Shown here: positions 49,395-58,991 of the stretch, piece by piece | Layout of the letters: each line of letters begins with the position of its first letter | Numbering within the stretch: position 1 is the first letter of the stretch | Source: a virus | Reading direction: 5' to 3' (one strand) | DNA length: 64,000 nt | Virus record (IMG/VR): IMGVR_UViG_3300006789_000019 | Span: 1-64,000 of that record | Program-made: the position numbers and the translations under genes | Notes under the pieces: model-generated | What the model was told of the DNA's origin: nothing | The model's input: the letters and a program-made list of their open reading frames with translations, nothing else | Database searches by the model: none

Positions 49395-50587
49395 GACAAG
49401 TAACAAAAGTACAATCGTGTCGTGCTTGCGGCAACACAGACCTAAAAACTGTGTTCGATATGGGCGAGCTGAAAATTAACGCATTTATGGACAAGCCCAA
49501 CACAGACGTAGGTAGTGCTCCACTAACACTGGTACACTGCAACGAGTGTGATTTAATTCAACTAGACCACAGTGTAAGAGAAGAAGACTTATACAAAAAC
49601 TATTGGTACTTGTCAGGATTGAATAAAAAAATTGTTGACAATCTTCAAAGTATTACACAAGCACTAATGGACATTGTTCCAATGTCTGAAGGTGATATTG
49701 CAGTTGACATTGGCGCAAACGATGGCACATTGCTCAGCTTCTATCCAGACAGCGTGTATACTGTAGGTGTTGATCCTGCACAAAACATTCACAGCGAACT
49801 AGAAAAGAACTGCAACAAAATGATTGGTGACTTTTTTACCAAAGACAACTTTGATGCTGCTATGGGCAAAGGTACACTAGCAAAGATTATTACCACTGTT
49901 GCTATGTTCTACGACTTAGATGATCCAAATAGTTTTGTCAGAGGTATCAAGGATACACTACACCCAGAAGGTGTTTGGTTATGTCAACTTATGACTGCTC
50001 GTCCAATGCTAGACACCAATGACATTGGCAATGTTATCCACGAACACATTGAATACTACACTTATAAGAGTTTGGTTTACCTAATGGAAAAGCACGACTT
50101 GGAAATATTCGAAGTACGTGAAAACGACATCAATGGTGGTAGCTATCAGTTGTTTATTCGTCACCGAATCAGTGACAGTGTTGAATACCCTGAAAGCATT
50201 GACGCAACAACTATTGCACAATGGCAAACTGATATGGAAAAGAATCGCACTGAAACTGTAGACTTTCTAAAACAAGAAGTAGCCAATGGCAAGACAGTGT
50301 ACATTATGGGTGCTAGCACAAAGGGCAATACTATTATGCAATACTATGGACTAGACAGTGATCTTATCAGTGGTGCGGCAGAAATACACCCAGACAAAAT
50401 TGGCAAGTACCTAGTAGGAAGTAGTATTCCTATTGTACACGAAGATGAAGCCAAGAGCAAAGCAGATTACTTTTTAGTGTTACCGTTTCACTTTCGTGAA
50501 CTGTTTGTTAATAAAATCTTAAAGGATTGGATTGACGAAGGCGGTAAGCTAATTTTCTGTACACCAAAGTTTGAAGTAGTTGGTTAG
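49391..50587 (+). CDS. NDP-sugar C-methyltransferase
   Basis: 398 aa with the three-domain order of TylCIII/NovU-type enzymes: N-terminal zinc domain (CRACGNTDL ... VHCNECDL), SAM domain (VDIGANDGTLLSFYP, VGVDPAQNI), and C-terminal domain (GASTKGNTIMQYYGL, HFRELFVNKIL). These add a methyl to the C3 or C5 of a keto-sugar. Last gene of the plus-strand island, ending at a bidirectional terminator. Confidence 0.88.
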   Translation: MRQVTKVQSCRACGNTDLKTVFDMGELKINAFMDKPNTDVGSAPLTLVHCNECDLIQLDHSVREEDLYKNYWYLSGLNKKIVDNLQSITQALMDIVPMSEGDIAVDIGANDGTLLSFYPDSVYTVGVDPAQNIHSELEKNCNKMIGDFFTKDNFDAAMGKGTLAKIITTVAMFYDLDDPNSFVRGIKDTLHPEGVWLCQLMTARPMLDTNDIGNVIHEHIEYYTYKSLVYLMEKHDLEIFEVRENDINGGSYQLFIRHRISDSVEYPESIDATTIAQWQTDMEKNRTETVDFLKQEVANGKTVYIMGASTKGNTIMQYYGLDSDLISGAAEIHPDKIGKYLVGSSIPIVHEDEAKSKADYFLVLPFHFRELFVNKILKDWIDEGGKLIFCTPKFEVVG

Positions 50588-50612
50588 CAGTTAACCTACA
50601 CCTTACAAAAAC

Positions 50613-50637
50613 AAAAAGCACCTTAACGGTGCTTTTT
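50613..50637. terminator. Bidirectional rho-independent terminator
   Basis: AAAAAGCACC (50613-50622) and GGTGCTTTTT (50628-50637) form a 10-bp stem with a 5-base loop and T-runs on both sides, between the convergent genes ending at 50587 (plus) and 50638 (minus). Confidence 0.9.
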
Positions 50638-52029
50638 TTATATGCTGTGCAAGTATTCGTATAATGCTTGTTCTTCTTTTTCTGCTACTTCAAACAGTGT
50701 TTGGAAATTGTGTCTAACAATATCCTGTTGATTCATTCGCTGTTCCTTCCATTGTTGAGTTGTAAGTTTGCCTATGTTATATACACATTGTATAACTGCT
50801 TCCCAACGTTCTACATCATCTTCGATGTCGTCGTAGCTTTCGTCCCAGAAGTCTCCAAATGTACGAAACCCTTTTGATTTTAAGAACTCAAGTGTGCCGC
50901 TATTGCCTAAAACAATAAATGGTGTGCAAGTTATGATGGCCATAATTAATGCATCACTGATAAACATTTTACTGCCTTCGGCCCACGTTTCTGTTGTAAT
51001 ACTAAACGCACTAGCATTGTATTCATTTTTAATACCAGTCATAGCATCAATTTCAGCACAGTTGTTTGTGCTAAAGTCTACTGGATCAATTGAAAATGGA
51101 AGATAGTAATATAGATGAAGTGTCCAATTACGATAGGCTTCCCAGTTGATTAAATCCTTTGTGTTGAAATACTCTGTGCTGCCTTTAAGGTGTAAATCAC
51201 AATAGGAAGTAGTAACATTTTGTCCAAACAAGTCTTTTGGAAAACTCCAGTTAATGCCACTTATGTGACGACCGAGAACTTCGTTGTGATAACCATTAAT
51301 AGCATTATAGTTGCTGTAAGAAATAACTTCATGTTTTAGTTGCCAAAGGCGAGTCAAAATATAAGCCCTGTGTACTTTAGGGAAACGATTAGGACTAATA
51401 GCAAAATGAACAATGTCATCGGGGTGACAGGGTTCGTAATAAAAGTCATCTGGTGTTAGATTGTTCGAATGCAGGATGTTTACAATACTGTAAAGAAATT
51501 GACAGATACTTTTAACATTTACACGGCTTTTGCCTTTGCAGTATTCTTCAGCGTTCATATCGCCTGTTATCCAAGTAACTGATTCTGGGCGTAATCCCAA
51601 GTGCTCACATCTGGCTTCCAAGTGTAAGTGTACGTTATCACTTTCGCTGTCGTTGTGCTTGTTTTCGTAGATTGGTCCCCAACTTTCTTGTGCAGTGTGT
51701 ACAATAATATGTATGCGTCCGGCATTAACTTCTTTGTACCATTCCTGTGGAATCAAGTCTAATACTGTGCCATTGTATAAAAAGCTGTTTGGTTCTTCTT
51801 GATAATTGCCGTTGTGATAGAACCAAACAATCTGTGTTTTGCCGTTTAGTTCATCAATTGGCAATGGCTTTTCAATTTCTATACCCGGTACTGACGTGGT
51901 GTCCATTACCATTGGCCAAAGAGGGTTTGGCCAATTATAATCGCCGGGGGTTTTCAGAAACAATATTGGATTGTTTTCATTGCTCCTAAACCCTGTTTCA
52001 ATAGTATAGTTAGGTGGTTGTGTTGTCAT
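50638..52029 (-). CDS. Conserved phage protein, possible glycosyltransferase (paralog of 42600)
   Basis: 463 aa. C-terminal half: EGSKMFISDALIMAIITCTP, FIVLGNSGTLEFLKSKGFRT, FGDFWDESYDDIEDDVERW, matching the layout of 42600-43952. Middle segment VTWITGDMNAEEYC. The pair flanks the 44-50.6 kb sugar operon on both sides, same strand. Function unknown, glycosyltransferase-like by pattern only. Confidence 0.65.
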   Translation of the reverse strand: MTTQPPNYTIETGFRSNENNPILFLKTPGDYNWPNPLWPMVMDTTSVPGIEIEKPLPIDELNGKTQIVWFYHNGNYQEEPNSFLYNGTVLDLIPQEWYKEVNAGRIHIIVHTAQESWGPIYENKHNDSESDNVHLHLEARCEHLGLRPESVTWITGDMNAEEYCKGKSRVNVKSICQFLYSIVNILHSNNLTPDDFYYEPCHPDDIVHFAISPNRFPKVHRAYILTRLWQLKHEVISYSNYNAINGYHNEVLGRHISGINWSFPKDLFGQNVTTSYCDLHLKGSTEYFNTKDLINWEAYRNWTLHLYYYLPFSIDPVDFSTNNCAEIDAMTGIKNEYNASAFSITTETWAEGSKMFISDALIMAIITCTPFIVLGNSGTLEFLKSKGFRTFGDFWDESYDDIEDDVERWEAVIQCVYNIGKLTTQQWKEQRMNQQDIVRHNFQTLFEVAEKEEQALYEYLHSI

Positions 52030-53629
52030 CTTTTTTTATTTCTGTGCGTAGCTTTTGGTATTCTAACTTACAAACATTGTAGAAGCTTGTCATCTCAGGT
52101 AAGCTCTTTGTAAAGTCTGTGCCTCGACGTTTGTCGTATTCTATTATAAATTCATAGAACCTAGCTCGTTGTTTGGCAATGTCTTGACGTGTTGTTGTTT
52201 CGTCGTGGTTACGAGCATCTTTAACCGCAATTAGTGCGTCAACAAAAATACGCTTTAGCTTTAGAGCTTCCAAGCTTTCAAATCCCAGCAGTCCGTGCCA
52301 TTCATTGTTTGCTAAGTTTTTGTACATAAAATCAACTGCTGGCAGTAGATATTCTTGTAGCATTTCCATAGATGCAATATTAGCATCTAAAAACTCTGGC
52401 GCCCTCACATATGGAATATCAACTCCTACGCGATTTCCAATTTCACTTTTGCTATCACGGTCTATTAAGTTAGGCATATACGGTATTCTATATGTGCTTA
52501 GTCCATATTGCAAGCTGGTGTTTGTATCCATACCGCTTTCGTTGAGCCATTTGTACATGCCGTTCTTATTGTAACGGCGCTTGAGAAACAATACATATTC
52601 TAAGAAGTCTTTGAATGTCGTAATACTCAAAATGTTAAATGCTGCCATAAATGTAAGCCGTGTATTATATGTATTTTCCATAAAGTAGTCAATGTTACTT
52701 TTAAACAATTCCCAGTCCATGCCAGTACGTGTATATTCAGCAGCTATATTTGAATTTTCAGCACTTGTAAATAGTGTAAATTTTTTAATGCTTTTGCTAC
52801 TAATTAGTTGGTTAACTAAGTCTGTAAACTTCAACCATAGCTTTGCAGGAGGACAACCATTTGAGTTAATAGCTAGTTCCAGTTCTGGCTCTGGGTGTTC
52901 TAGCAAGTGTTCCATAACTTTAAATGTGTGCTTGCTCATAAGTGGCTCACCACCTGTGATACGCAATGTATGCATATGCTTTTTAGCTTCTGGAAACCAT
53001 TTCCAAAATGCTTCTGTGTATGGATTTTCATCACTGGCTTTTAAAGGAACGTCTGTCACATGGTTAAAATCGGTGCCGTGACTTAATTTGTATGGACCTT
53101 GTTGTTTAATTTCTTCAGCCCATTTACTACTAAATGCAGGGCCACAATACGCACATTTAAAGTTACAGGCATGTGAAAAACTTACCTCTACGTAACGTGG
53201 GAAAATATTTTCATCGCCATTTAACTGTATTATGTCGTCGTGGTCGTGAATACTATATTGATCTAAGCTTTTCAATGCACGGTCACTTATTTCTCCAGTA
53301 TTGTCTTCTATTCTCCAACAAAAGTCACACTCACTAGGGCGCTCGCCATTAAGCATTTGCTTACGGGCTTTTTTCTTTACTTCGGTGTTATGCAATGCAC
53401 CTGGGTTATCTTTTAGTTCTTCTAAATCAATTTTGTGTGCAACAGGGTGGTGACAACTGTGTGTTAGTCCTACTCCCAAATGCATAGTAACTTGTGTCCA
53501 CTTTGCCAAGCACATGCCGGGACCAGTTTCATTAAGTAAATCACGCATAACAATACGGTTATGTTCATTGCCTGGAATAAATCCATTTTTATTCTTTTCC
53601 CAAGGCATATCGTTAATTTGTTTTTTCAT
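52010..53629 (-). CDS. Radical SAM protein with N-terminal SPASM/twitch-like domain
   Basis: 539 aa, third SPASM-first paralog. N-terminal cluster region C40 (MCLAKWTQ), C59 (HSCHHP) and C101-x2-C104. Core C155-x3-C159-x2-C162 (HACNFKCAYC) and LRITGGEPLM. The N-terminal CC pair of the other two is here a single Cys. C-terminus long and helical, ending in a DDNTTT tail. Overlaps ThyA and the 463-aa gene. Confidence 0.85.
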   Translation of the reverse strand: MKKQINDMPWEKNKNGFIPGNEHNRIVMRDLLNETGPGMCLAKWTQVTMHLGVGLTHSCHHPVAHKIDLEELKDNPGALHNTEVKKKARKQMLNGERPSECDFCWRIEDNTGEISDRALKSLDQYSIHDHDDIIQLNGDENIFPRYVEVSFSHACNFKCAYCGPAFSSKWAEEIKQQGPYKLSHGTDFNHVTDVPLKASDENPYTEAFWKWFPEAKKHMHTLRITGGEPLMSKHTFKVMEHLLEHPEPELELAINSNGCPPAKLWLKFTDLVNQLISSKSIKKFTLFTSAENSNIAAEYTRTGMDWELFKSNIDYFMENTYNTRLTFMAAFNILSITTFKDFLEYVLFLKRRYNKNGMYKWLNESGMDTNTSLQYGLSTYRIPYMPNLIDRDSKSEIGNRVGVDIPYVRAPEFLDANIASMEMLQEYLLPAVDFMYKNLANNEWHGLLGFESLEALKLKRIFVDALIAVKDARNHDETTTRQDIAKQRARFYEFIIEYDKRRGTDFTKSLPEMTSFYNVCKLEYQKLRTEIKKDDNTTT

Positions 53630-54453
53630 ATCGCCATTCTCATTGGTATTGTTGGATGATGTACATAATCATCTAATATATATTCATCTACTGATGACAT
53701 TAATACTGCATCAATTGATGCAAACTTAGGCATTTGTAATTTAGGTAATGCCATTGGGTTTCGTTGTATTTGTTCTTTAAGTGCTGGAACATGGTCAATA
53801 TAGATATGCATATCACCTACACTGTGGACAAAATCGCCTACCTCTAAATCACAGATTGATGCAATCACGTGTGTTAACAAAGCATATGATGCAATATTAA
53901 ATGGTGCGCCCAATCCTACGTCCATTGATCTTTGATATAGCTGACAACTTAATTTGCCGTTACTAACATAGAACTGAAACATAGTGTGACACGGTGGAAG
54001 AGCCATATCAGGAAGCTCTGATGGATTCCATGCTGACACAATAATGCGTCTACTATCTGGATTTGTTTTAATTTCGTTAATAGCCCAATTGATTTGGTCT
54101 ACACCACCAAAATTGCGCCATTGCTTGCCATATACTGGGCCTAACTCACCTGGATTATACCCTAATGCTTTACCTTGGCTGTCTGCATTATCTGTCCAAA
54201 TTGTACGCTTGGTCTTATCACCATGTGTTATCTCAGCCAAACGGTAGTTGTCTGTGCTGCCTTCTAAGAACCATAATAGTTCTCCTACACATGCCTTCCA
54301 TGCTAACTTTTTTGTTGTTACTGCTGGAAATCCTTCTTTAAGATCAAAACGCATCTGATAACCAAAAACACCAATGGTGCCGACTCCAGTTCTGTCAGTT
54401 CGTTCTTCACCATTGTCTAGCACATGTTGTAGTGCTTCTACATATTGTTTCAT
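53626..54453 (-). CDS. thyA: Thymidylate synthase
   Basis: 275 aa from the ATG at 54453, which overlaps the DHFR stop; TTG at 54465 is unlikely. Contains RTGVGTIGVFGYQMRFDL, GPVYGKQWRNFG, the catalytic Cys in ALPPCHTMFQFYV, QRSMDVGLGAPFNIASYALL and HIYIDHVPAL. It methylates dUMP with methylene-tetrahydrofolate, giving dTMP and dihydrofolate, which DHFR recycles. Confidence 0.95.
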   Translation of the reverse strand: MKQYVEALQHVLDNGEERTDRTGVGTIGVFGYQMRFDLKEGFPAVTTKKLAWKACVGELLWFLEGSTDNYRLAEITHGDKTKRTIWTDNADSQGKALGYNPGELGPVYGKQWRNFGGVDQINWAINEIKTNPDSRRIIVSAWNPSELPDMALPPCHTMFQFYVSNGKLSCQLYQRSMDVGLGAPFNIASYALLTHVIASICDLEVGDFVHSVGDMHIYIDHVPALKEQIQRNPMALPKLQMPKFASIDAVLMSSVDEYILDDYVHHPTIPMRMAI

Positions 54454-54938
54454 TTTCTTTTCCAACTTTCTATTTCAATATGCTTGTGTTCAACTTTTGT
54501 TTTTTTAAAATTCTTTTTTATGTATTCGTAAGGCAAAATAGTATCACATTCCCAGTCGCCTGAGATTTTTGTTATTAAAATATGGTCAACATTATCGCGA
54601 ACCAAATTAAATAGTTGGGCGCCGCCAATAATTATTGCTGTTTCTTTAAAATCTTTATTACTTAATTCATGCAATAACTTACTAGTAGACCAATATTCGT
54701 CTGCGCCAGCTGCTGGTCTTCTTGTGACTACTATGTTTTTACGATTAGACAATGGCTTTTTTGGTAAACTATCCCATGTTATGCGGCCCATTACAATTGT
54801 AGATTCTTCTGTGACAGATTGGAACCATTTCATATCATGCTTTTGTGTAGGCCATGGCATATCACCATCTTTGCCAATGCCCCATTTTTCATCACATGCA
54901 AAAATTGCTGTTAATCCAGTTTGTTTTATTTTTTTCAT
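54450..54938 (-). CDS. folA: Dihydrofolate reductase
   Basis: 162 aa. TAIFACDEKWGIGKDGDMPW, STIVMGRITWDSLPKKPL, IVVTRRP and ETAIIIGGAQLFN are conserved DHFR parts. It regenerates tetrahydrofolate for ThyA. ATGA overlap with thyA and with the GT-A-like gene upstream. Confidence 0.93.
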   Translation of the reverse strand: MKKIKQTGLTAIFACDEKWGIGKDGDMPWPTQKHDMKWFQSVTEESTIVMGRITWDSLPKKPLSNRKNIVVTRRPAAGADEYWSTSKLLHELSNKDFKETAIIIGGAQLFNLVRDNVDHILITKISGDWECDTILPYEYIKKNFKKTKVEHKHIEIESWKRK

Positions 54939-55915
54939 TCTATACTGTCAACTACCTGATCTTCTCTTATCTGCGGTGCCATTCTGCTTGGATTAATATA
55001 TACACTCTTAAAAAACTTACTTCCTTGTGGACCTAAGTCTGCAAGATCTAACTGCAAATCTGTCATTAAATTATGACCAAGCTCAAGTGTTTTTTCTTTT
55101 AATACTTCTTTATTCCAGCGTAGGCCAGTTCGAATATCAATTTCATTACCGCCTTCAAACTGCGGAACAATCGCTGATTCAAAAAAGGTTGTAAGCCATT
55201 TAAAGTCACGAACATTTTTCCAATCCCATTTGTCTCGTTCAACGTTTGTCATATAACAACCAAGCCTAGCGCCATATATGGCCCAAAGTCCGTTATCAAC
55301 ATCTTCACCTACTGACATCCAAGTAAGTAAACGCTGGAAATTCTTTTTATGTACTAATTTTCGTAGATTTTGCGGATTAACTACATCACCATCAACTAAT
55401 CCCATCTTGACCCCTTCACGGAATCCTGCTCGCCAAGCTTGTAATGCGCTACCATTGTTCATTACATCACAATAAATATTATTCATTTGCACATAATTAA
55501 TGTTCCAACAAAAATCTACTTGGGCTCGCTTATCTGCTGCTGGTGCATTTTCATGAGTTTGCATGTTCATTACAACATCTTTTGGCCAACATTTGATGCC
55601 GCCGTTGCCGTACACAAGGCCGTTAATTTCATTTTTACCAGCCCAGCTAATAACGTCGTTTGGTTTAATACGTTCCATGTCTACCTCGATATTAAAAAAT
55701 GCCGGGTCAACAATATTGTCTGCATCAATAGTAATAAAACGGTCTGTTTCACTAAGTGCGGCTGCTGCTTTATGTGCGGCATCACTACCATATACACCAT
55801 GGCTACGTTGTGCCCACGGGCATTTAGAAGACAAATCTGCAAAATTCTCGTCAGCATTTGGTTCATCATAGCTTATAAAAATAATATCAAATTCGTTGAT
55901 ACTTGTTAATGACAT
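54935..55915 (-). CDS. GT-A-like protein (paralog of 29040)
   Basis: 326 aa. FISYDEPNADENFADL, DRFITIDADNIVDPAFF (DxD-like), LVYGNGGIKCWPK and LQAWRAGFREGVKM parallel the shorter protein at 29040-29750. Residues after about 240 are an extra C-terminal region. Probably a nucleotide-sugar transferase or binding protein in tail or surface decoration. Confidence 0.65.
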   Translation of the reverse strand: MSLTSINEFDIIFISYDEPNADENFADLSSKCPWAQRSHGVYGSDAAHKAAAALSETDRFITIDADNIVDPAFFNIEVDMERIKPNDVISWAGKNEINGLVYGNGGIKCWPKDVVMNMQTHENAPAADKRAQVDFCWNINYVQMNNIYCDVMNNGSALQAWRAGFREGVKMGLVDGDVVNPQNLRKLVHKKNFQRLLTWMSVGEDVDNGLWAIYGARLGCYMTNVERDKWDWKNVRDFKWLTTFFESAIVPQFEGGNEIDIRTGLRWNKEVLKEKTLELGHNLMTDLQLDLADLGPQGSKFFKSVYINPSRMAPQIREDQVVDSIE

Positions 55916-55916
55916 A

Positions 55917-56906
55917 TTACTCTCCTATATAATTAATTTGTAATTCTTTGCATTGATACAAAAATATGGGTTTTCTAGGCAATTTAAATCCTGTACTAAT
56001 TGTTTGTTTATTTTGTTGTATTAGATCTTGACATTTTAATGATATCCCGCCCACCAAATTATCTGGAGTAGTATCACAAACTATAATATCTAATTCTTTT
56101 TGACTTTGTAATATATATTTATTATCTGTAGACAGTAGGCCGCTATTAACATAGAACTCTTTATCATTTAATATATTGCGCTGAAATGTTAAATGTTTTT
56201 GTTCGTTACTGGTAATTGATTGTTGTATGGATTGGTTGGTTTGGTTAAATGTATTGTTTGCATTAACATCTGTTTGACTAATAATGAAACTATATGATTT
56301 AAATATAGGATTTGTAAATATACTTATATTTTCCAGGCTGGCTATTGATTCCAGTTTTACCTGTACCTTTTTCTGTTTAAATAATAGCAATGGATCAATT
56401 TCTATTTCCTGTAGTAAATAATCTGGTTGGTTTTTTTCTGTAATATATAAATTAAATTGTGTACCTTCAGCCAATTGCACTTCGTGTATTTCGTTTATTT
56501 TCATATGCTGCTTGATATTTGATACATTTAATGTCATTTCAATAATGCTAGTATCTTTAAATAATTCAAGGCACACATCAGCTGATTGCGGATTTTTTCC
56601 TTTAATTTGTTTAAATTTGACTACATCACTGCTTTGCAGTACTAGACTGTTTGATTTTGTAACAATGTCCGGTTGACCAGTAGTAAAATCTTCAACTATT
56701 TTGCATTTCTTTAATGATATTTTGCCAGCTAAAATATCAGCAATGATAGTCAGGTGACCAAATTGATGCACGGTACTAATATTATCGTCATTTTTCTCGA
56801 TAAATTTAGGACTTAGCCGATAAATTTTCCCAGTTATATTATCAAACTTAATCCACCACTGTCGGTGCGGTGTTTCTGTTTTAGATTTCTTTGTTGTATG
56901 TTGCAT
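55917..56906 (-). CDS. Large phage protein, unknown, Gln/Asn-rich
   Basis: 329 aa from the ATG at 56906 (GAG 4 bases upstream); ATG at 56915 is alternative. N-terminus PHRQWWIKFDNITGKIYRLS; many Gln, Asn and Ile residues (NTFNQTNQSIQQSITSNEQ). Appears beta-rich. It lies next to the tail region and may be a virion or tail-assembly protein, but no family is assigned. Confidence 0.6.
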   Translation of the reverse strand: MQHTTKKSKTETPHRQWWIKFDNITGKIYRLSPKFIEKNDDNISTVHQFGHLTIIADILAGKISLKKCKIVEDFTTGQPDIVTKSNSLVLQSSDVVKFKQIKGKNPQSADVCLELFKDTSIIEMTLNVSNIKQHMKINEIHEVQLAEGTQFNLYITEKNQPDYLLQEIEIDPLLLFKQKKVQVKLESIASLENISIFTNPIFKSYSFIISQTDVNANNTFNQTNQSIQQSITSNEQKHLTFQRNILNDKEFYVNSGLLSTDNKYILQSQKELDIIVCDTTPDNLVGGISLKCQDLIQQNKQTISTGFKLPRKPIFLYQCKELQINYIGE

Positions 56907-57714
56907 ATATCTCATCTGTTAAAAAATTAATATTATCATAATAAAATATTGAATTAATATTAAAATTTTGTATTTTTACTTTATAATTTGGGTAAATCCA
57001 ACAATTTAGATAATTTACCCAATCATTACTGCCTGAGTTAGCAATAGATCGTTGGCTATACGTTTCATATGTCATGTCAATGACTGTAACTGGCTGATGA
57101 TTTGTTATCAAATAATCATCTGGTTGTTGAAAACAATTAATTACAATACTATGCATCTGACTTGGATCATAATACTTTTTTATATGCTTTTTATTAGTTA
57201 AAATTTCTGTCTGTGCTTGTTGCCAGTTCTGCATTATTGGTTCAGCTAGTTTAAAATATTCTAAACTAGCGTCAGATTTATTAAAATAAAACATAATAGT
57301 AGACGGTTTAAGTAAATTATTATCTTCATAATAACCATCTAACTTAGTTATTGTATCATAATTAAATCTAGATTCACTAGTTAAAAAGCATACATTATAA
57401 CTATGTTCAAAAAAATCAAAAGCTGAGTCTAAATTTTGGCATACAATTGTACTATGATGAATAAATATTGAGTTATCATAAGGCGATGTATAATACAATT
57501 GCCAATCATTTGCACGTAATTCTTTTGCACTTTTGTTTGGTAACTCGATAATATAATCAAATGCCGCTTCAAATTTGGAGTTTATATTTACTAATTTGTC
57601 AATTACCAATGTTACACTTGCATTTGGATTATGAATCTTAATACTATTTGCCAGTGTAGCGGCTGACTTTTGTTCAGTTTTTGTGTTTGCTGATGTTATA
57701 AACCCTCTATTCAT
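56881..57714 (-). CDS. GT-A-like protein without DxD motif (paralog of 57707)
   Basis: 277 aa. NDWQLYYTSPYDNSIFIHHS lines up with IWEYSPFDQTLLLDIDYIL of the next gene, but the catalytic D-x-D is replaced by H-H-S-T. It may be an inactive partner or a sugar-binding subunit. Start overlaps the stop of 57707-58579. Confidence 0.65.
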   Translation of the reverse strand: MNRGFITSANTKTEQKSAATLANSIKIHNPNASVTLVIDKLVNINSKFEAAFDYIIELPNKSAKELRANDWQLYYTSPYDNSIFIHHSTIVCQNLDSAFDFFEHSYNVCFLTSESRFNYDTITKLDGYYEDNNLLKPSTIMFYFNKSDASLEYFKLAEPIMQNWQQAQTEILTNKKHIKKYYDPSQMHSIVINCFQQPDDYLITNHQPVTVIDMTYETYSQRSIANSGSNDWVNYLNCWIYPNYKVKIQNFNINSIFYYDNINFLTDEIYATYNKEI

Positions 57715-58579
57715 TATGATCCTCTATTAGTCGACCCAATGCACGTTTGTTCATACAATGTATGTCATATTTTTCATGTCTAACTAACAAATTTTTCCAA
57801 TTTTCAACTGGATCATGAGCTAAACATATCCATGTTTCGTCATCTACACTTTTGATTATGTCGTCTTTCTGACTTAAATTTTGCATGGTGCTATTAAAGT
57901 TATTGATGGTGTCACCAGGCAGCATGCCATCTAAAATATGTGCTGCAATACTAACACAATAGTCAGTACGATACATATGCCCTGGAAAGTTATATAATAG
58001 TTTATAGAACTGATAATTATCTTTAACATGTGCCCACATATCAAAAAATAATTTACTTGTCTCTGATCGATCAAAATAAACTACTGTACTCCACCACATT
58101 TTAATACCATTATAGCTTAACCGTTTTTCATTTGGATGTACTGATGCATTCCTTAAAGTAGTTGCTTTATCAAACATTGCAACTCCAGTATAAGAATCAA
58201 ATACATGTTCTAAATAATCAGTCTTTAGAATATAATCAATATCTAACAATAATGTCTGATCAAACGGGCTATATTCCCATATCTTATGCTTATTACTGTT
58301 AGAAAATTGTGCTTTAAATTCAGTCCATGGACTGTCATGATGAACACGTATATTTTTTTCCAGACTATCATCAGTCATTACAATATGATCAAATGACTGC
58401 ATTATAACTTCTTGAGTAAATGATTCTTGAAGCCAAGAGTATGATCCACTATTAGTAATTAAACAAGTTGGTCTATCTAAATATTTTTTAGCTTTCTTAG
58501 CTGCAAACATACTAAGTCTGACATAGTCTATATGTTCGTTATTATACGCATAAAAACAAATGCCTTGTGTTGGTTCCAT
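57707..58579 (-). CDS. GT-A glycosyltransferase-like protein
   Basis: 290 aa. ICFYAYNNEHIDYVRLSMFA at the N-terminus, LLLDIDYILKTDYLEHVF with a D-x-D, MWWSTVVYFDRSETSKLFF, and HMYRTDYCVSIAAHI are typical of GT8-like transferases. Positioned between tail-region genes, so virion glycosylation is possible. Confidence 0.7.
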   Translation of the reverse strand: MEPTQGICFYAYNNEHIDYVRLSMFAAKKAKKYLDRPTCLITNSGSYSWLQESFTQEVIMQSFDHIVMTDDSLEKNIRVHHDSPWTEFKAQFSNSNKHKIWEYSPFDQTLLLDIDYILKTDYLEHVFDSYTGVAMFDKATTLRNASVHPNEKRLSYNGIKMWWSTVVYFDRSETSKLFFDMWAHVKDNYQFYKLLYNFPGHMYRTDYCVSIAAHILDGMLPGDTINNFNSTMQNLSQKDDIIKSVDDETWICLAHDPVENWKNLLVRHEKYDIHCMNKRALGRLIEDHNE

Positions 58580-58582
58580 TTA

Positions 58583-58927
58583 CTATTCCATTAATTTTTC
58601 AAGTTTGCGAATTTTTTTAAGTTTGCTATATTCTGTATTGTACTCTGTCATTGCAGCACTATACGCACTAACAAGTGCATCTAAAAATTCACAAGTGTTT
58701 TTAATTTCAATCGGGTTTTGTTTTGAATCTTCTATAATAGAAGTATTTAGTTTCAAATCAACCAGGGCTTTTACAAATGCAATAGTTTGTTGATTAGCTA
58801 TAAACATGCCATTATTACAATGTACTGTACACAGTTGTTGTACTCTATTTTTAATATTTTGTTTTTGATTTGCTATTGTTTGGCTATAATTTCCAAATTC
58901 CAGAGCTTTTTGCAATCGTTCATCCAT
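58583..58927 (-). CDS. Conserved T4-like tail-region protein, helical
   Basis: 114 aa. The pattern MDERLQKALEFGNYSQTIAN, QTIAFVKALVDL, DALVSAYSAAMTEYNTEY, SKLKKIRKLEKLME resembles a conserved small protein in the tail region of marine T4-like phages. All-helical. It has its own TTGACT-N17-TATAAT promoter, unlike its structural neighbours. Confidence 0.7.
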   Translation of the reverse strand: MDERLQKALEFGNYSQTIANQKQNIKNRVQQLCTVHCNNGMFIANQQTIAFVKALVDLKLNTSIIEDSKQNPIEIKNTCEFLDALVSAYSAAMTEYNTEYSKLKKIRKLEKLME

Positions 58928-58956
58928 TCAGATAAATCTCCTATAAGTTAATTAGT

Positions 58957-58985
58957 ATTATATAATAATTCGGCTTTTTAGTCAA
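58957..58985 (-). promoter_or_regulatory. Sigma70-like promoter (TTGACT-N17-TATAAT)
   Basis: -35 at 58980-58985, -10 at 58957-58962, minus strand, 30 bases before the ATG at 58927. Confidence 0.75.
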
Positions 58986-58991
58986 TGATTA

